A DNA stretch of 64,000 nucleotides from Artemia franciscana (taxonomy: Eukaryota; Arthropoda; Branchiopoda; Anostraca; Artemiidae): NCBI RefSeq assembly GCF_032884065.1, contig NC_088867.1:51023317-51087316 (forward strand), given 5' to 3'. The position numbers and the translations under genes are program-made. A model generated the notes under the pieces. It made no database searches. It was given only the letters and a program-made list of their open reading frames with translations, and was not told the DNA's origin. This document shows positions 13,376 through 26,104 of this stretch, one piece after another. Each line of letters opens with the position of its first letter. The stretch's first letter is position 1.

Positions 13376-13454
13376 AGGTGATATGAGCCACATAGGGAAG
13401 GTTTTCGCTATTATTTCCCTTGAAAAACACCTCAAAAGTTTTTGGGGCTCCTTT

Positions 13455-13538
13455 GATCTTAAATAAATTTTTTTTGATAAATCGTTTTAAAGCCTCGATC
13501 TTAAATAAATTTTTTTTGATAAATCGTTTTAAAGCCTC
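13455..13538 (+). repeat. exact 42-bp tandem duplication
   Basis: Two identical adjacent 42-bp units starting 'gatcttaaataaat' at 13455 and 13497. The event must be recent because no base differs. It lies just outside the end of a family A copy. Confidence 0.9.
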
Positions 13539-15241
13539 CGTTTATTACGGACAATGGTGACTTTTTGGTGACTGTGCATTACCTTGAACTATTTAATAGT
13601 AAAACTTATTTTTTCTTTTTACGAGCAAAGTTGGAAATATCTTCAATTCAACAAAATAGGGACGTGACTTAAAAGAAAAAGTAGAATTTTGTGCTGGGCT
13701 TTCCACTTTTAAAAATAGCGCGGAGCTGGTGAGATGTGGCACCTAGGGTGGAAGTGTGTCATTTGTGGCGTAACGTTTCTTACAGATAAAATGGTGTTAT
13801 TAGCCTAAATTTAAGTAACTAGTAACTGACGTACATGTGACACTGCCCTTAAATTTGTAACTATGAATAAAGGCATAAAGTCAAAATAAAAATCTTAGAA
13901 AATCTCAATTTTCAGGTATGAATAGACCTAAGATGGGATCCAGGAGGAAGAAAGAAAAAAAATAAAGAAAAAGGAAATAGGAAAGGAGAAAAAAGAAGAG
14001 ATAGAAGGAAAGAGAATTCATATAAATATGAGAAAACCTGCAACTTAAATCAGGTGATGCGGGTGATTTTACGCAATATAAAAAAAAAGGTAAAGGATGC
14101 GGCACTAGACCCTTAAGGTCAGAACCGGCAGTGCTGATCTCCGTCTCAAGGCCCTTACATATTATTTTTGGTACTCTAAATTAAGCTAACTATCTTGTGA
14201 AAAGGTTTAATAAGAATCATGTCCAACTAGCATAATAAAACTGATACTAGTCTTAGTTCATTATTTCCATAGTCAACAAAAGCCCTCACCTTTTTAGATA
14301 GTTTTTTTACCCAAATACAAATCCAATTGCAAAACATTCAGATTCAAAGTTCTAATTTATGCTAAAAGGCCTGTTAGACTTTTATCATGCATACTTGGAT
14401 TCTAAACCCGTGAAAATTTACGAGCGTACCTATTAGTCTAATAAATAAAAGACAAGCAGCGCAAGACCCCATTACAAAGACAGGTCCGTATTATCCTTAA
14501 CGCCAGCTCACAAACTCAAGTCCCATCGGCAGAACGTGGCCTATAATTTGCTGGCCATCGGCTGAAAGCAGCGGGGAACCTGCGATTTTTACCGCCGATT
14601 TGGTGAAGAATGCCACAGCATACAGGGGTATATTGATCACCCCCTATTACCATAGGTAAATGAGCTCAAAGTTTACTTTTCATAAGGGTCTATCTAACCC
14701 CTGCAATGGAAGGATCGGTAGTTCTTAAAGTGATACTATATGCCATTATATTGAATTTGGGATACAATGTTGAAGGTTTGCAATCAACTTTTAACGTTAT
14801 TTTAGCAAAACCATTTTAACGAATTCCTTTCAAGTTAAGGATAATTATAAATTGTTGAATTTAATTGTTATTATCCTTATGTATACGACAATTCATAAGC
14901 CTTCAGCTATAAGGCTAAAATTTTTAATAACTTAAATTTAAGAAAAAAAGTTTTGCTGATAAAAGTAAAGAGAGAAAATGAAACTTAAGCCAACGAAGAT
15001 TGTTTCATATTAAGTGGATTGTGACATTTTTCTACATTTTTAGAATTCTGAAAAATTAGCACTTTACTGAAAACACAAAACTGACGCAACAAAACAGAAA
15101 TAGGAACAGGTAATTCCTCAAGTCACCTGAAAAAAAAGATAAATGAATAACCAATAAAGCTCTCATTAGTCTTTTGCCGGTCATGAAAGCAATAACTATT
15201 ATGTAAGATTTTAACTCTCTAAAAAAATTTAAGATTGCTTA
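13539..15241. other. intergenic, no gene seen
   Basis: AT-rich. A purine-rich A/G strand at about 13940-14020 generates a spurious minus-strand open frame rich in F, L and S. A family E-arm-like piece is at about 14935-15100. Confidence 0.6.
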
Positions 15242-16330
15242 GTCAAAAAGTTCATGGTAGCCAACTATGAGTAACAAGTGATGTGGCTCAATAGTAACCA
15301 AAATTCTAAGAGCAAGAGTTAATAATAATAGATACATCAAAGGAATGGAATTTGGATACTTATTTAAGCTATATAAAATTCATCAAGTTTAATATTACCG
15401 ATCAAAAGTTACGAGCCTGAGAAAATTAGCCAAATTTTGAAAAAGAGGAGAAGCACCCCCAAAAAACCAAGAGATCTTAATGAAAATCACACAGCGTATC
15501 AGAGAACTCTATTGTAGAGATTTCAAGCTCTTTTACACAAAAATGTTTAATTTTGTAATTTTTTTTGTCAGAAGTAAAATCAAGGATGCTCGTTTATTCG
15601 TTTGTTTGTTTTTTCCTAGGGGCGATCGCGTCGAACTAGTTATCCTAGATGTATCGGGAGAGGGTTAATTTGATCAGAAATCGAAAGTTCTATTCTCCTT
15701 TTTAAGTGGCAAAAACATAGGAGGGCAGCATCCCTTTCTCCCTCAAAGCCGTACGGCCAAAATTTTGAGGTAGCCACTTGTTCTACATAGTCGTAAGATG
15801 TAATAACTATGTCTTCAAGTATGACTCGACATATAGTATTGGTTTATTGGGAAGCATGCAGATGTGGAGGGAGGTTGCTTGGAAGGATCTTTCCATTGAG
15901 GAATTTTTAATGCGGGAAGGGAACTTCCCATGGGGGGGGGGGGGGGAAGAACCATATTTTTTGGCGTTATTTAAAAAAGATCGGAAATGAAATTAAAAAA
16001 CAAGCTTTTTTACTGAAAGTAAGGAGCAACATTAAAACTTAAAATGAACAGACATTATTATGTATATGAGGGGATTGCCCCCTTCTCAATACTTCCTCTT
16101 TCTGCTAAAGTTTTTTTTAGAACTTTTAAAAAAGCTTATTATTCTAATCAAGCGGCTCTTGTGTTTCAGGAGCCATTCTTAAATAATTAGAACAAACAAT
16201 CAAGCTTTAGCGTAAAGAGCGAGGTATTGGGGAGTGAACAACTTCCTGATTTACGCAATAATTTCTTTTCGTTTTAAGTTTTAATGTTGCTCCTTACTTT
16301 CAGTTGAAAAAGCGTTGTATTTTTTAATTT
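15242..16330 (-). mobile_element. family A element, reversed partial copy
   Basis: Minus-strand copy. The degenerate 3' hairpin end is at 15245-15275 and the foldback with AACTGAAAGTAAGGAGCAAC-type ends is at about 16000-16315. A run of about 12 G occurs at 15935. Only one foldback module is present, so an internal part is deleted. Short plus-strand open frames in it are chance. Confidence 0.72.
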
Positions 16331-19300
16331 ACTTTTCAGTAAAGCGCTAGTTTTCGGTAAACCAGCGTAAAGTTTAGCCAAATTTTTATCAATAAACTGT
16401 TTATAATAATTTTTAAGTAAATATACTTCTTATAAAGGATACCTTTTAAGAAGTTTCATAGGTGTACACAATCATGTTTAGTAAATATTTTTTAACATGG
16501 GTCTAGAGTAAAATTTTCCACCATGGGGTTTCATGCTTGGGGGAATTGCACTGTGGCCTCAAATATCAGGTTCACTGTATGTTCTAGCTGAGAAAACAAA
16601 TAAGGTTAACGGGTAATTTAAAAGTGTTTATCTGCCCATTCTCTTTTAAAACATTTAAACTGAATACTTTAGTTTTTATAGCAAATGTGCGTTAATAAAC
16701 TCCTCTACATTCTGAAAAATATTTTTATCCCATTTCAATTCCTTTTGTGCTTGAGTAGTCAATCTTAAGGCAGTAGGGACTAAAAGCAAACCTTTAGCGT
16801 AAAGAGTGGGGAGGTGGGCATAAGAAGGAGACTAATTTACTTAAAATTTAAAAATTTACTCTAAAATACTCTTAAAATTTACTCTAAAATACAGAATGAG
16901 TTTTGTCAGTTTAAGGTCTGATATCGCTCTTTATTTTCATTTGAATATAATTTTTTTGTTTTACATTTAATTTCTATTCGTTTTCAGTGCCCTATCCAGG
17001 TTTACTCTAAATGTGAGGAGGGCTTCTGTTCCCTGATACCAGGCTCTTAAAATCAATAGCTTTTGCAGAATACAGCTGGAAGAAGAGCTGATTTAGTGTA
17101 TTTGCTGTTCAAAACAAAGTATTAAATAATCCAAAATTATTTATCGTCTCTGCAATAAGAGAATTTTTGAATTAGAGGTCTATCATTATTAGTGATGGTT
17201 CAATTTTTATGAATGCATTTATTTTCAGGAACAAATTACATTCTCATGTCAGTATGGTTTCCGATACTAGAAGGTAATACAAATTCCCTTTCAATAGTTC
17301 TAAGAATTTCCCCTAAATAACTTGTTGGTCCTGTCTAGGTCCTATTCCAGAGGGATGGGCAAACTATTCCAGATTTAAGGGCTGAAGTCTCCCAAATGAA
17401 ATCAAACTCTTACCAAAAATTCCTTTTCACGGTTTTTGACAATATCGTCGAAAAAAATTGCTACAGCTAATTAATGCGACATTTTATGTTTTCCCAAGAA
17501 GGGTCCAAGAAATAGCTCCACCTAATCTCCCAGATCCCCAAAGGGGTCTTATTTACAGCAATTAATATAATTAATTGTAGCTCGTGTTTGCAAATACTAA
17601 TGATACAACTTGAAATTATTCTGCAGACACGGTACCTCTCGCAGCTAATGGAACTCAAGGTGGAGCTAATCGAAGTCAATAAGCCCTTCATGTCTTTCTA
17701 ATTAACCATCCAGGTATCCAATATTTAGCTTTAACTGTTTTATGTCTTCGATAAATATTTCTTGCCTGCCCTGTTTCTAAAGATGGTTGCCCAGATTATC
17801 AGTCAACTGATGTACTTAGCCAAAACAATTCAAAAACTAGTTTCTGAGGCATGTGTTACTTAACTCCATGAAGATGAATAGTCAGGATGGCTGAAATTTC
17901 AGTACCTTAAACCATGCTGAAATAACTAGGGCGTGTCCAGGACATGTGTCCGGAATGGAAGTGGATTATTCTTTTCGGGGGAGGGTCACCAGAAAACTTT
18001 ATTAAATGCATCAAAATTTGTTTATATGCCTTTTTGTTACTTTTTTACGAGCCGAAAGAAACTTTAAGGGTGGTTCAAACCCAGTACCCCTCCCCTCCCG
18101 CTGCATACAGCCTTACAGATAGGTAGATTTTAAAATCATAAGCATAAGCCATTAAATCATAAGCCAGATTTAAACGGGTTGAGCAAAGTCAAGTTTGGGC
18201 TAATATTAGAATCAACGCTATTTTCTAGGCAAAAATTAATTACAGTATATGTATCAATTTTAAATGCTGATCAATAGTTCACATCATAGAAGTTTCATCA
18301 TTTGAACAACTTTATTAGATAGATCTCTGGTTTCTTGTTCAAATAGCTTCTTGTCAATTAACTTTGCGAAGCCTAGGATTGGCTGTCACATTTGTGCTGA
18401 TCCAAAACTTTAATAGTAATGAATTTTATGTATATATTTAAATCTATAAAAAGTAAGTTTTATTTAGTTAGAAAGTAAGTTAGAAAGCTCTTCTACGAAA
18501 TCTTGACTTCATATTTTCTGGAAGGTTGACAGCTTTCGCAAAATTTTTTCTTAAATGAAAAAAGGGACCTTAGAGCCTGACTGTCAATACAGCATTAGGC
18601 TTGCCCAAAAAAAGATTGTATATTTCCTCTTTTTTAGAACTGTTTTGCTATAAAAAAAATCTACACTTTCAATGATTACTAATGAAAATACTAACACGCT
18701 ATACACCTAGCTACCTCTCAGTTTGGCAGGTAGGAAGAAAGGGGGGATATAATAGGCTGCAATGTTAATCTTAAGAGTAAGAGCTGTAGCAAAAAGAAAA
18801 AAGCCTTTGCGCAAATCTTTCTTGAGCACCAGAGGAAAACCTTTTGCCCACTTCTTTCCAGCAAAAACTTTGAAATCTACTTGGAATTTAGTGTTTGGTC
18901 TTGTTTCCTGGAGTCCTGTTGTAAGTCAAATCCAAATAAACCAGATTTTCAACTACTATTTTTCTTTTGCCAGAGGAGGGTACGAGAGGAGATTCTCAAA
19001 TTATAAAACACCACACCATATTACCCAATCGATGCATCACGCCATCTTCGGATTTGATATGACGACAAAATCGAAAGAAAACCTTCTCCATACGTGAGCA
19101 ATAACAAACTGAAATGAGTAAATACTGATAGAGGTGCGTACCCTTCTAGTTTATGTTACACAAGATAATTAGCTCAATATTAATTGATTCATATAGTTTA
19201 GAGATTTGAGCTCTGGTAAAAGGGCAGCACATACCAGACACGTGCGCGGGATTTTTTTTTGAGGGGGGGGGGGCAATATTTAAAAACTATTTATATAATA

Positions 19301-20324
19301 ATTTTAGTGAGAAATGCCTAGAATTCAGAAATTTAGTTTCTACATTATAGTGTGTCTATAGTTCAAACGGTATAAGGACTTCAAAGTGACTCAAACATCA
19401 GTAAAATGTAAAAACCGTACTCCTGAAATCTAACAGATTTATTGTACTTAAGGCCTGAGTCATAGCCACAAAACCATTCCTAGGGTTGGTGGTGCTTGGG
19501 AAAAAATTAACTACAGCATCCCCCTCCTGACTTAAATACAAGCCAAAAAACTGAATCAAAGTGAAAAATTGTATCAACGTGGGAAACTCCCCTGCTGTTG
19601 CGCCCCCAGCCATGGCATCCGGGGCAGCTGCTTTGGTTTTTCCCCTCCTCTTTTGGGTGGCTCGGCTCAGCCTGATCATACAGAAAAATGCTGCTTATTA
19701 TTTCTCGCAGCTTTTCTGTATTTTCGTATAGGCCAAAGGAAGGTTTACCAGTACAATCCCTTTTTGTGATGAACCTTGTCCTTAGGAAACTTTCTTTTTC
19801 TTTGGTAATTTTTTCAATGTATGGAAAAAAATATCGATCTATTTCCTTTGCCTCAGGGACAACAATTTGCCTCAGGGCTGGGAATGACGTTTGCTCTCCT
19901 TCTTAGATTTTCACCCAACCCCAATATTTTGAAAATATCTTTATGGTATTTTTATTTAAAAACACCATTTTTAGTTTTTCTGTTGAAAAAGCTTACAAAA
20001 ACCTCAAAATTGCTCTCCCCCTTATTTGAAAAAATGCCCTTCCCTACATTCTCGTAAATTGGCCCCACAGCTTTTCTACTGACTTGGAAAACTTTTATTT
20101 AAAACTTTTAAATAAAATTAAACTTTTATTTAAAACTTTTATTTAAGGAATTGTGGAAGCAGATTGAAAGAAACAAATACCACTTGGATTAGGAACGTTT
20201 ATAAGCTATGCATTTGCAATAGGATAATCTAATGGCACAGAATAGAGTTTCTTCAATAAACTAAATTAGCGCTCTTTTGCGGATCTAGAGTAAAATCTTG
20301 TGGAAAACTCAATGTGACAAGGGC
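16331..20324. other. intergenic, no gene seen
   Basis: I examined the open frames of 60-111 codons here and none shows a recognisable domain or plausible splice context. 19258-19272 has a run of G. 16845-16895 holds a short 'aaatttactctaaaatac' duplication. Confidence 0.55.
20090..20145 (+). repeat. short AT-rich tandem repeat
   Basis: Three to four copies of an 'aacttttatttaa'-type unit with small variations. Confidence 0.6.
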
Positions 20325-20490
20325 GCCGTTGAGAAAAATCTTGGGGAGGGGGAAATGTGACAAAGGTGCCAATAATAGACCAAATTGACAAATTTACTCA
20401 AAAATAGTGAAAAAACGAAAAAAAAGGGAAATAGCGTGTCAGGAAAAATCTTGGGGGAACTTGGATCCTCCCGGCCTTCCTAGGTCCGCC
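20325..20490 (-). repeat. family C-related fragment
   Basis: The reverse complement contains 'aaatttgtcaatttggtc' and a 'ggcacctttgtcacattt' stretch matching the right end of the two copies at 10-11 kb. Confidence 0.4.
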
Positions 20491-21054
20491 AATGTGTTTT
20501 GAAGTACAGCGTTATGAAAAGGGATAGTTTTGGGTTTCAATTTCAGATGAATTCGTATAGCAAGTCAACATAGCCCTTAAGAATACATAAAAAGACTGTT
20601 ACAAAACCCTTACAGGAAAAGGCGTTTGCATAAAGTCACTTTGCTTCAGTTAAACGAAAGGAATGGCTCATGTTTCGGGTTAGAATGTCCTTATTTTTCT
20701 GAAAATGTCAGTTTTTGGCGTCTTTCAAAAGTAAGAGTGGCATCATGGCTCTCTCTCATACATCCTGAGGTGTTCGATGTTGAGCTTTAGAAGCTTCGTC
20801 GCTTCTCATTTTATCACAACTTCGTAAGTAGTATTGTGAAAGTGAAATGTGTATGCCAATGAGACTTAAAGAACAACAATATCCCCCTAGATTTTCAAAG
20901 CTACATTTTGCGCTCCCTTTACATTACATGAATTGCTGCCACGGGTTGAAAATGCAGACTGTGCTTGTTTACCATGAAGATACTAACTGATGTTGTTAGT
21001 CAGTAACTGTCGTGGCAGTCTATCCAAAACACACCACAAATGATATTTTGTCAA

Positions 21055-21180
21055 ATGACAAACGGCAACGTTGTCAATGACAAACGGCAACGTTGTCAAT
21101 GACAAACGGCAACGTTGTCAATGACAAACGGCAACGTTGTCAAATGACAACGGCAACGTTGTCAAATGACAACGGCAACG
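21055..21180. repeat. 22-bp minisatellite downstream of ems
   Basis: Six units beginning ATGACAA at 21055, 21077, 21099, 21121, 21144 and 21166, with spacing of 22 or 23 bp. The first four carry ACAAACGG, the last two ACAACGG. Each unit contains AACGTT, and the shorter form folds as GACAACG-gcaa-CGTTGTC. Confidence 0.9.
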
Positions 21181-21524
21181 ATTAACTATGTTAAATCAAC
21201 GACGTACGTACGTACCTTAGGGCTAAGACCCTCGAACTACTATATTGTCCCTAATTTATGGGCAATTTAATATCCTAATTGTCAATGTTCTTTTAGCCCC
21301 CCCCCCATCCAACAATAATTGTATGTGTCCTTTCAGAGGCATAACTTTATTACTACAATTCTCTCTTATAAGGCTATTATTCTGTAAGTTCTATTTGAGT
21401 CAGTTGGCTCAAGCTTTATTCACCCTCCTCCTTCATTCAATCTCATCCTGGTTTAAGTCATGGCAATAGGACTAAAGACAAATAATTTAAGTGTAGTCGC
21501 ACCAAAGTTTATTAACAGACAGAA

Positions 21525-21630
21525 TAATGATGTGCGTGATGAAAAGAATAATGATAATATAATGATAATATAACAATGATAATATGGTAATGAGAATAAT
21601 GATGTAATGATAAAAAGACAGAATAATGAA
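21525..21630 (+). repeat. degenerate AATGAT-type microsatellite
   Basis: Repeated 'aatgataat' and 'gaataatgat' motifs about 330-440 bp downstream of the ems stop codon, so possibly in its 3' UTR. Confidence 0.6.
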
Positions 21631-21710
21631 AGATGCAGAAGATTCGTCTTTAATTTAGTACCCTATTAATTTAGTAGTTCGTGTTCAATTCATTGTCTCT
21701 TTTTTCCTTT

Positions 21711-21716
21711 TTTATT
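21711..21716 (-). terminator. candidate polyadenylation signal for ems
   Basis: AATAAA on the minus strand, about 250 nt downstream of the ems stop codon. A second AATAAA lies at 21508-21513. In AT-rich DNA this hexamer is common, so transcript data would be needed to choose between them. Confidence 0.3.
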
Positions 21717-21962
21717 CTTTTTCGTCTCTTTTGCTTGACATGCGCAATTTATAACATATATTCATTTACATCATCTCGTGCTTAACATCGTAAAAGTCCA
21801 ATTACCTGTCATCATAACTATGGTAAATTTCAATTCAATTAATTTGGGACACATATAATTTAACTCTTTATCACATAGTAACAATGAAAGATGTACAGCA
21901 ATCATAATCTATACAGGAAATTTACATAAATATTATTTACATATATACATAATTGACCAATA

Positions 21963-22130
21963 TCAATGCTCGTCTTCAATATCAAGCTCTGCATCAGATT
22001 CATCAATTTCACTTTCTTCGCTTCTCACGTCATTTTGATCCTGTCTTCTGTCGGCCGTGGAGGTGTCCTCTGGACCGTCTTGGACAACCCTCTTGTGCTT
22101 GGTTCGCCTATTTTGGAACCATACTTTCAC
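21963..22130 (-). CDS. ems: ems/EMX exon 3: recognition helix and acidic C terminus
   Basis: Terminal coding exon, 55 codons plus a TGA at 21963-21965. It opens VKVWFQNRRTKHKR, homeodomain residues 45-58, including Q50 and the invariant W48, F49, N51 and R53. After the homeodomain a short tail of about 39 residues becomes strongly acidic (SEESEIDESDAELDIEDEH). EMX proteins also end in a short acidic stretch, so the tail probably corresponds to that, though residue identity is low. The acceptor TCTATTCCAG precedes it at 22131. The exon is only partly visible as an open frame on its own because it lacks a methionine; the assignment rests on the frame joining exon 2 exactly in the middle of the homeodomain. 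Confidence 0.95.
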   Translation of the reverse strand: MKVWFQNRRTKHKRVVQDGPEDTSTADRRQDQNDVRSEESEIDESDAELDIEDEH

Positions 22131-23689
22131 CTGGAATAGACCAACAGATGATTATCTAAGAAAAATAATTATAAACCCAGTTTAGAATATTTAAAAATGA
22201 AATAAAATCTTGAACTTTAGTTTATCAAAAAAGTAGTCCAATATCTCAAATAAAAGCCAAGAAACAGTAAAACATTAAAGCAGCTTAGAAAAAAAAATGT
22301 CTTTAAAAGTCAATCTAATTACATTTTTCCTAATAACGTTCTACTCACCTCTAAAACTACTATTTAGGTTTACGTTATTCTTATATATCTAGTTAGCTTA
22401 GAAATAGCAAAAACATGGCAAAATATATGTTTTGCATATAACATATATGTTATATGTTTTGCTAGAAAATAGCAAAAACATGGGCATCTACTCTTCTGGT
22501 TTTATAGCAAAATTTTGCATATGTTGGTTTAGCATATAATGGCTAAATCTTGAACAAGTAGTCAAAAAATCAAACTTAGAGTGAAATTTTAAGAACTAAA
22601 AGATTACCCGGCTGTAATCTAGATCCTTCTTAAATGACTCCATTCTGTAATGAACATTATAGCATTCTATCTTGAATCACCCCTAAGTGTAGCAGGCATA
22701 ACTTAATCGGGGGATTGGCCTCTCGAGGGGGCATTCAGTATTGCTTTAGATAACAAAAGTCACGTTTTTCAATAGTGCAATAGTTAAATTCCAAGAAGGT
22801 ATGCTTGGATTAATTTCGCAAGGGGTGGGAAGGGGGTATTTTTAGTTGAAGCGCGGAGGAGTCTCATCAAAACAACAACAAAATTTAGATTATACGAGCA
22901 ATATAAGAAAATATCAGGAAGATGAGGTTAACCACAAGTTTTATGGGGGCCTGTTTTTCCTCAAAAAGTCAGAATTGCTAAGAAATACACAAAATGCTAC
23001 CAAAATTTTAGCGTAGTAGCATTACCACAGTAATTTTTAAATTAACAATAGTTGTTTAATAATCACGTTTGAATTTAATATAATTTAGTTTACATTAATT
23101 TTAATTTAATATATCTTAACTAGTTAATAGCTCACTTTAAATAATTTATTTAATAATCGTTAACAATTTTATTTAAATAATCGCTTATATCTAATAATAA
23201 AATTGTTAGCCTGATGCTTTTATTTACAGTTTTAAGGACTTTTCATTAGAATCCACACCACAAATTCTCACACTGGGAGAGGCTTACGTTGACACAAAAA
23301 AACAAAACAAATGAGCTATAAATTTGAGAGCAAAAGTCAACAATGAAAAGGAAATTCTTGTTAATTCTATGCTTGATATGAAACTCTTGTTTTTCTTTTG
23401 AAAAAAAACATTCTTTTCTCCTATTTGTTCAGTTATCAGAGAGGATACCCTTGTTCAGCCTAAATCTTGGTTTCGTCTCTTCCATCGGAGATTTTTAAGC
23501 ACATATTAGCTAACTTAGCTGCTCAGTATACCCCTTTTGAACCGCAATGAAGACAATCCGTTGAGAGCCAAATATATATTCTATTTCTCTCATACTTTGC
23601 TAGGTTTATTTTTGAAGAGCGTAAGCTAATCATGTTTTGTCGCTTACAATTTCATAAGGTCAGAAATAGTTTTAATATAAACATGAATT

Positions 23690-23830
23690 CCACCTTTAAT
23701 TATTCCACCACCAGTGGCTTGGCACAGTTAATGCAACTATTAGCGCAGTTATACCGCATTTGGCCCACTTAGCACTGTACCTAGTGTACGTGATTTCTAA
23801 AAAGTTGGTACCCTCTCGATTATAAGTGCA
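23690..23830 (-). repeat. LINE 3'-tail-like fragment in ems intron 2
   Basis: Resembles 35740-35850 (the LINE tail) in the same orientation, with the blocks 'cacttagcact', 'tgtacgtgatttctaaaa' and 'gttggtaccc' aligning in order. It is probably a short 5'-truncated insertion, the usual outcome of LINE retrotransposition. No reverse-transcriptase coding remains. Confidence 0.45.
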
Positions 23831-24224
23831 TACAGGCTTAACCCTTAGAAGAGACTTCAGATGATTTTGGACGGAGGAAGAGGGGCAAGGGAAATAAACG
23901 CTCGTTCATTCTATTTTTGATCCCTGATAGGATATTTGGGTGCATCATAAGGAATAAAAAGTCCTTTATGTAAGTGCAGGCTTACATCATTTTGGTTATT
24001 TTGTTTGATAGATATATATTTACCGTGAATCTGGGGAGCTAAAAATTAAAAGAAAATCCCATGAAACATCTTAATTTCAGATGCCAGGCGAGGCAGAAAA
24101 TGCCTTTGCGCGAGTCCTTGCGCGAGTGCAAGATCAAGTAAGACATTAAATCTGAAGCGTTAATAGTATCCCCCCTCGTCTTCCAATCCAAACTGATTCT
24201 GTACCATCGACCTTTTCATTCTTT

Positions 24225-24735
24225 CAAAGGTGATAGATTCACAAGAGTCTCTGGCAATACCATATCCTCTACACCGTAAACCAGAGCGTAGCCGCTCATT
24301 TATGGTGAATCCTTTCAAACATAAATTAGAGAAACATGGAAAAAGAAAAACACACATAGAAAAAACATCGTCAAATAACACAAAGCTGTGCGTAATCGGT
24401 GAAATGAAAAACAACAGAATGACCAATTGACTAGACAGGTCAAAGAACGAGATAAATTCAAGACCCGCAGAAGAAAGAACAAGTAATAAAAAACTGGAAA
24501 CAAATTATGTACCGATATCACTGGAATACTCAATATTAAGGTGAACCAGGTCTATTTTCCGACAATCCTGTATCTCAGTAGTTGTCTCTGCATCCATGGG
24601 CTAATTTTCCAACAGAAGCGAGCATCTAGACCCTCAAGGTCCCTTAGCAACACCGCAGCTTCTACACCATAAGCATGAGCTTAGCCACTCTTTTATGGTG
24701 AATCCTATAGCAATTATAGAACTCCAGTTATAGAG
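24225..24735 (+). repeat. diverged direct repeat in ems intron 2
   Basis: 24225-24335 and 24600-24735 share 'cttctacacc', 'gagcgtagcc' / 'gagcttagcc' and 'tttatggtgaatcct' in order. The family is unknown, and the open frames here are chance. Confidence 0.5.
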
Positions 24736-25931
24736 AGTGGCAACACAGAAAAAAAAAAGAAAACATGTCGGAAGTGTTCCACTGAAAAACTGATCACGCT
24801 AACTGCTAATCAGCTTTTGACTAATGTCTAAGAAAGCAATACCTTAGCATTTAAAGCGCTATATTTTATCTAAAATGATTCGAACTTAAACAATCCAATT
24901 ATTTTTGGCGGCTACTTTGTGAAAATCTCAAAAATCTGATTTTTGTAAAATTATATTCTCATTGTGCTAATCCAGCATTTCTATGCATATAATTTCCCAC
25001 TTTCCATTATTTTGTATAGGGAAATCCCGAATTTGTTATTAATAAGGTTTTAATGATAAAAACAATAAAATTATCTAACTGATGGATTAGAAGGAAGAAC
25101 TCCAATGATGAATTTGAAAAAGGCTTGTAAGGAAGAAAGTCTTCGTTCAGTTGACAATTTTCTTTGTTTTTCCTTTGCTTTAAGCCAAGTCATCATTTAT
25201 TTTCCGCCGTTTTCTAAAATTAAAGTTTTTTTGTGGCAAATTCAACTATTTTTCCACTCTCTTAGTTAACTCTTTCGCCCCCTTTTTATCTTTATCCTTT
25301 CTTATACTAAATTGTCTTTGTCAGGCCGTAAAAAATAGTTTTCTAATACGTAAAGTAAGAACTGATCTACATAAACAGAATTAGAACAGTTTTCATATCT
25401 TTGATTATAACATGATCATTTCTGAAAAAAGCTCCAAATACCCCGAATTCGGGCTGCAGACCCATACCTGAAAACTCCCTTGCATTTTTGCCTAGTATAT
25501 TTAGAGTACAAAGAAACATACAATAGATAATACAATAAGAATAAAATAATAACCAATAAAACAAAGTTGCTACGTTCCTTATGAGAAAAAAGTCATATTT
25601 TAAACTGGTCCGCAAAACATAATTGCTTGCCGGTATTATAAAAATGCCAAAAAGGGCCAAAAACAAACTAAGTTGAAAGAATGTAAATTCAAAATTTAGG
25701 ATGGGCAATTTCCCTTATTTCTTTTTTTTAAACGAAAATACAAAAAAAATATTTTTTGATAAAGCTACAAAATAGGGTATTTTTCAAATTCCAGGAGGAG
25801 GGAAAAATATTTTGGCGAGGGGGTGCCTGCCCCCTTCTCCAGTTGATGCCACTGGACTGGGTATGCTCAAAAATTCAGAAAAACCTGATGCTGTTATAAA
25901 ACTAAAAACTCATTGTGAGTCCAAGACTAAC

Positions 25932-26104
25932 CTGTGTTTCAGAAAGGTTTAAGGACTGGGCAAGTTGTTTCCTTTCGGCTCCAACAACATAATGATTTTT
26001 GTCAAAAGCTGATTCAAGCTTAAGCAACTGACTGGGACTGAATGCTGTCCTCACTCTTTTTGGCTTTCGAAACGGTGCTAGCAAAAATCCAGCCATTTCT
26101 GGCC
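25932..26104 (-). CDS. ems: ems/EMX exon 2: homeodomain residues 1-44
   Basis: Internal exon of 173 nt, entered in phase 1 and left in phase 0. It completes the split Gly codon, then encodes [13 protein letters not shown] and homeodomain residues 1-44, ending LSETQ. Helix 1 ([12 protein letters not shown]) and helix 2 ([10 protein letters not shown]) are intact, and the N-terminal arm carries R3 and R5, which contact the minor groove. The acceptor is a T-rich tract followed by AG at 26105-26106; the donor is CAG|GTTAGT at 25931. The methionine inside the exon (26096) is not a real start, because the frame is open back to the acceptor and the upstream residues match the EMX linker. The intron after residue 44 is at the position known for EMX and many other homeobox genes. 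Confidence 0.95.

Larger units (their letters stand above)
22131..25931 (-). other. ems: ems/EMX intron 2 (3801 nt)
   Basis: A phase-0 intron between homeodomain residues 44 and 45, starting GTTAGT at 25931 and ending TCTATTCCAG at 22131. Unlike intron 1 it holds no recognisable family A copy. It contains a segment resembling the 3' tail of the LINE at 35.8 kb (about 23690-23830) and a diverged direct repeat (about 24225-24335 and 24600-24735). The rest is AT-rich with no coding signal that I can support. Confidence 0.9.

Noticed and set aside
18762-19097. Plus-strand open frame of 111 codons
   Set aside because: Composition is unremarkable, with no recognisable domain, no splice context and no repeat homology showing selection.
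25367-25708. 113-codon minus-strand frame in ems intron 2, rich in hydrophobic residues
   Set aside because: Phe, Leu, Ile and Tyr richness is expected from AT-rich DNA. It lies in the intron between two validated homeodomain exons.
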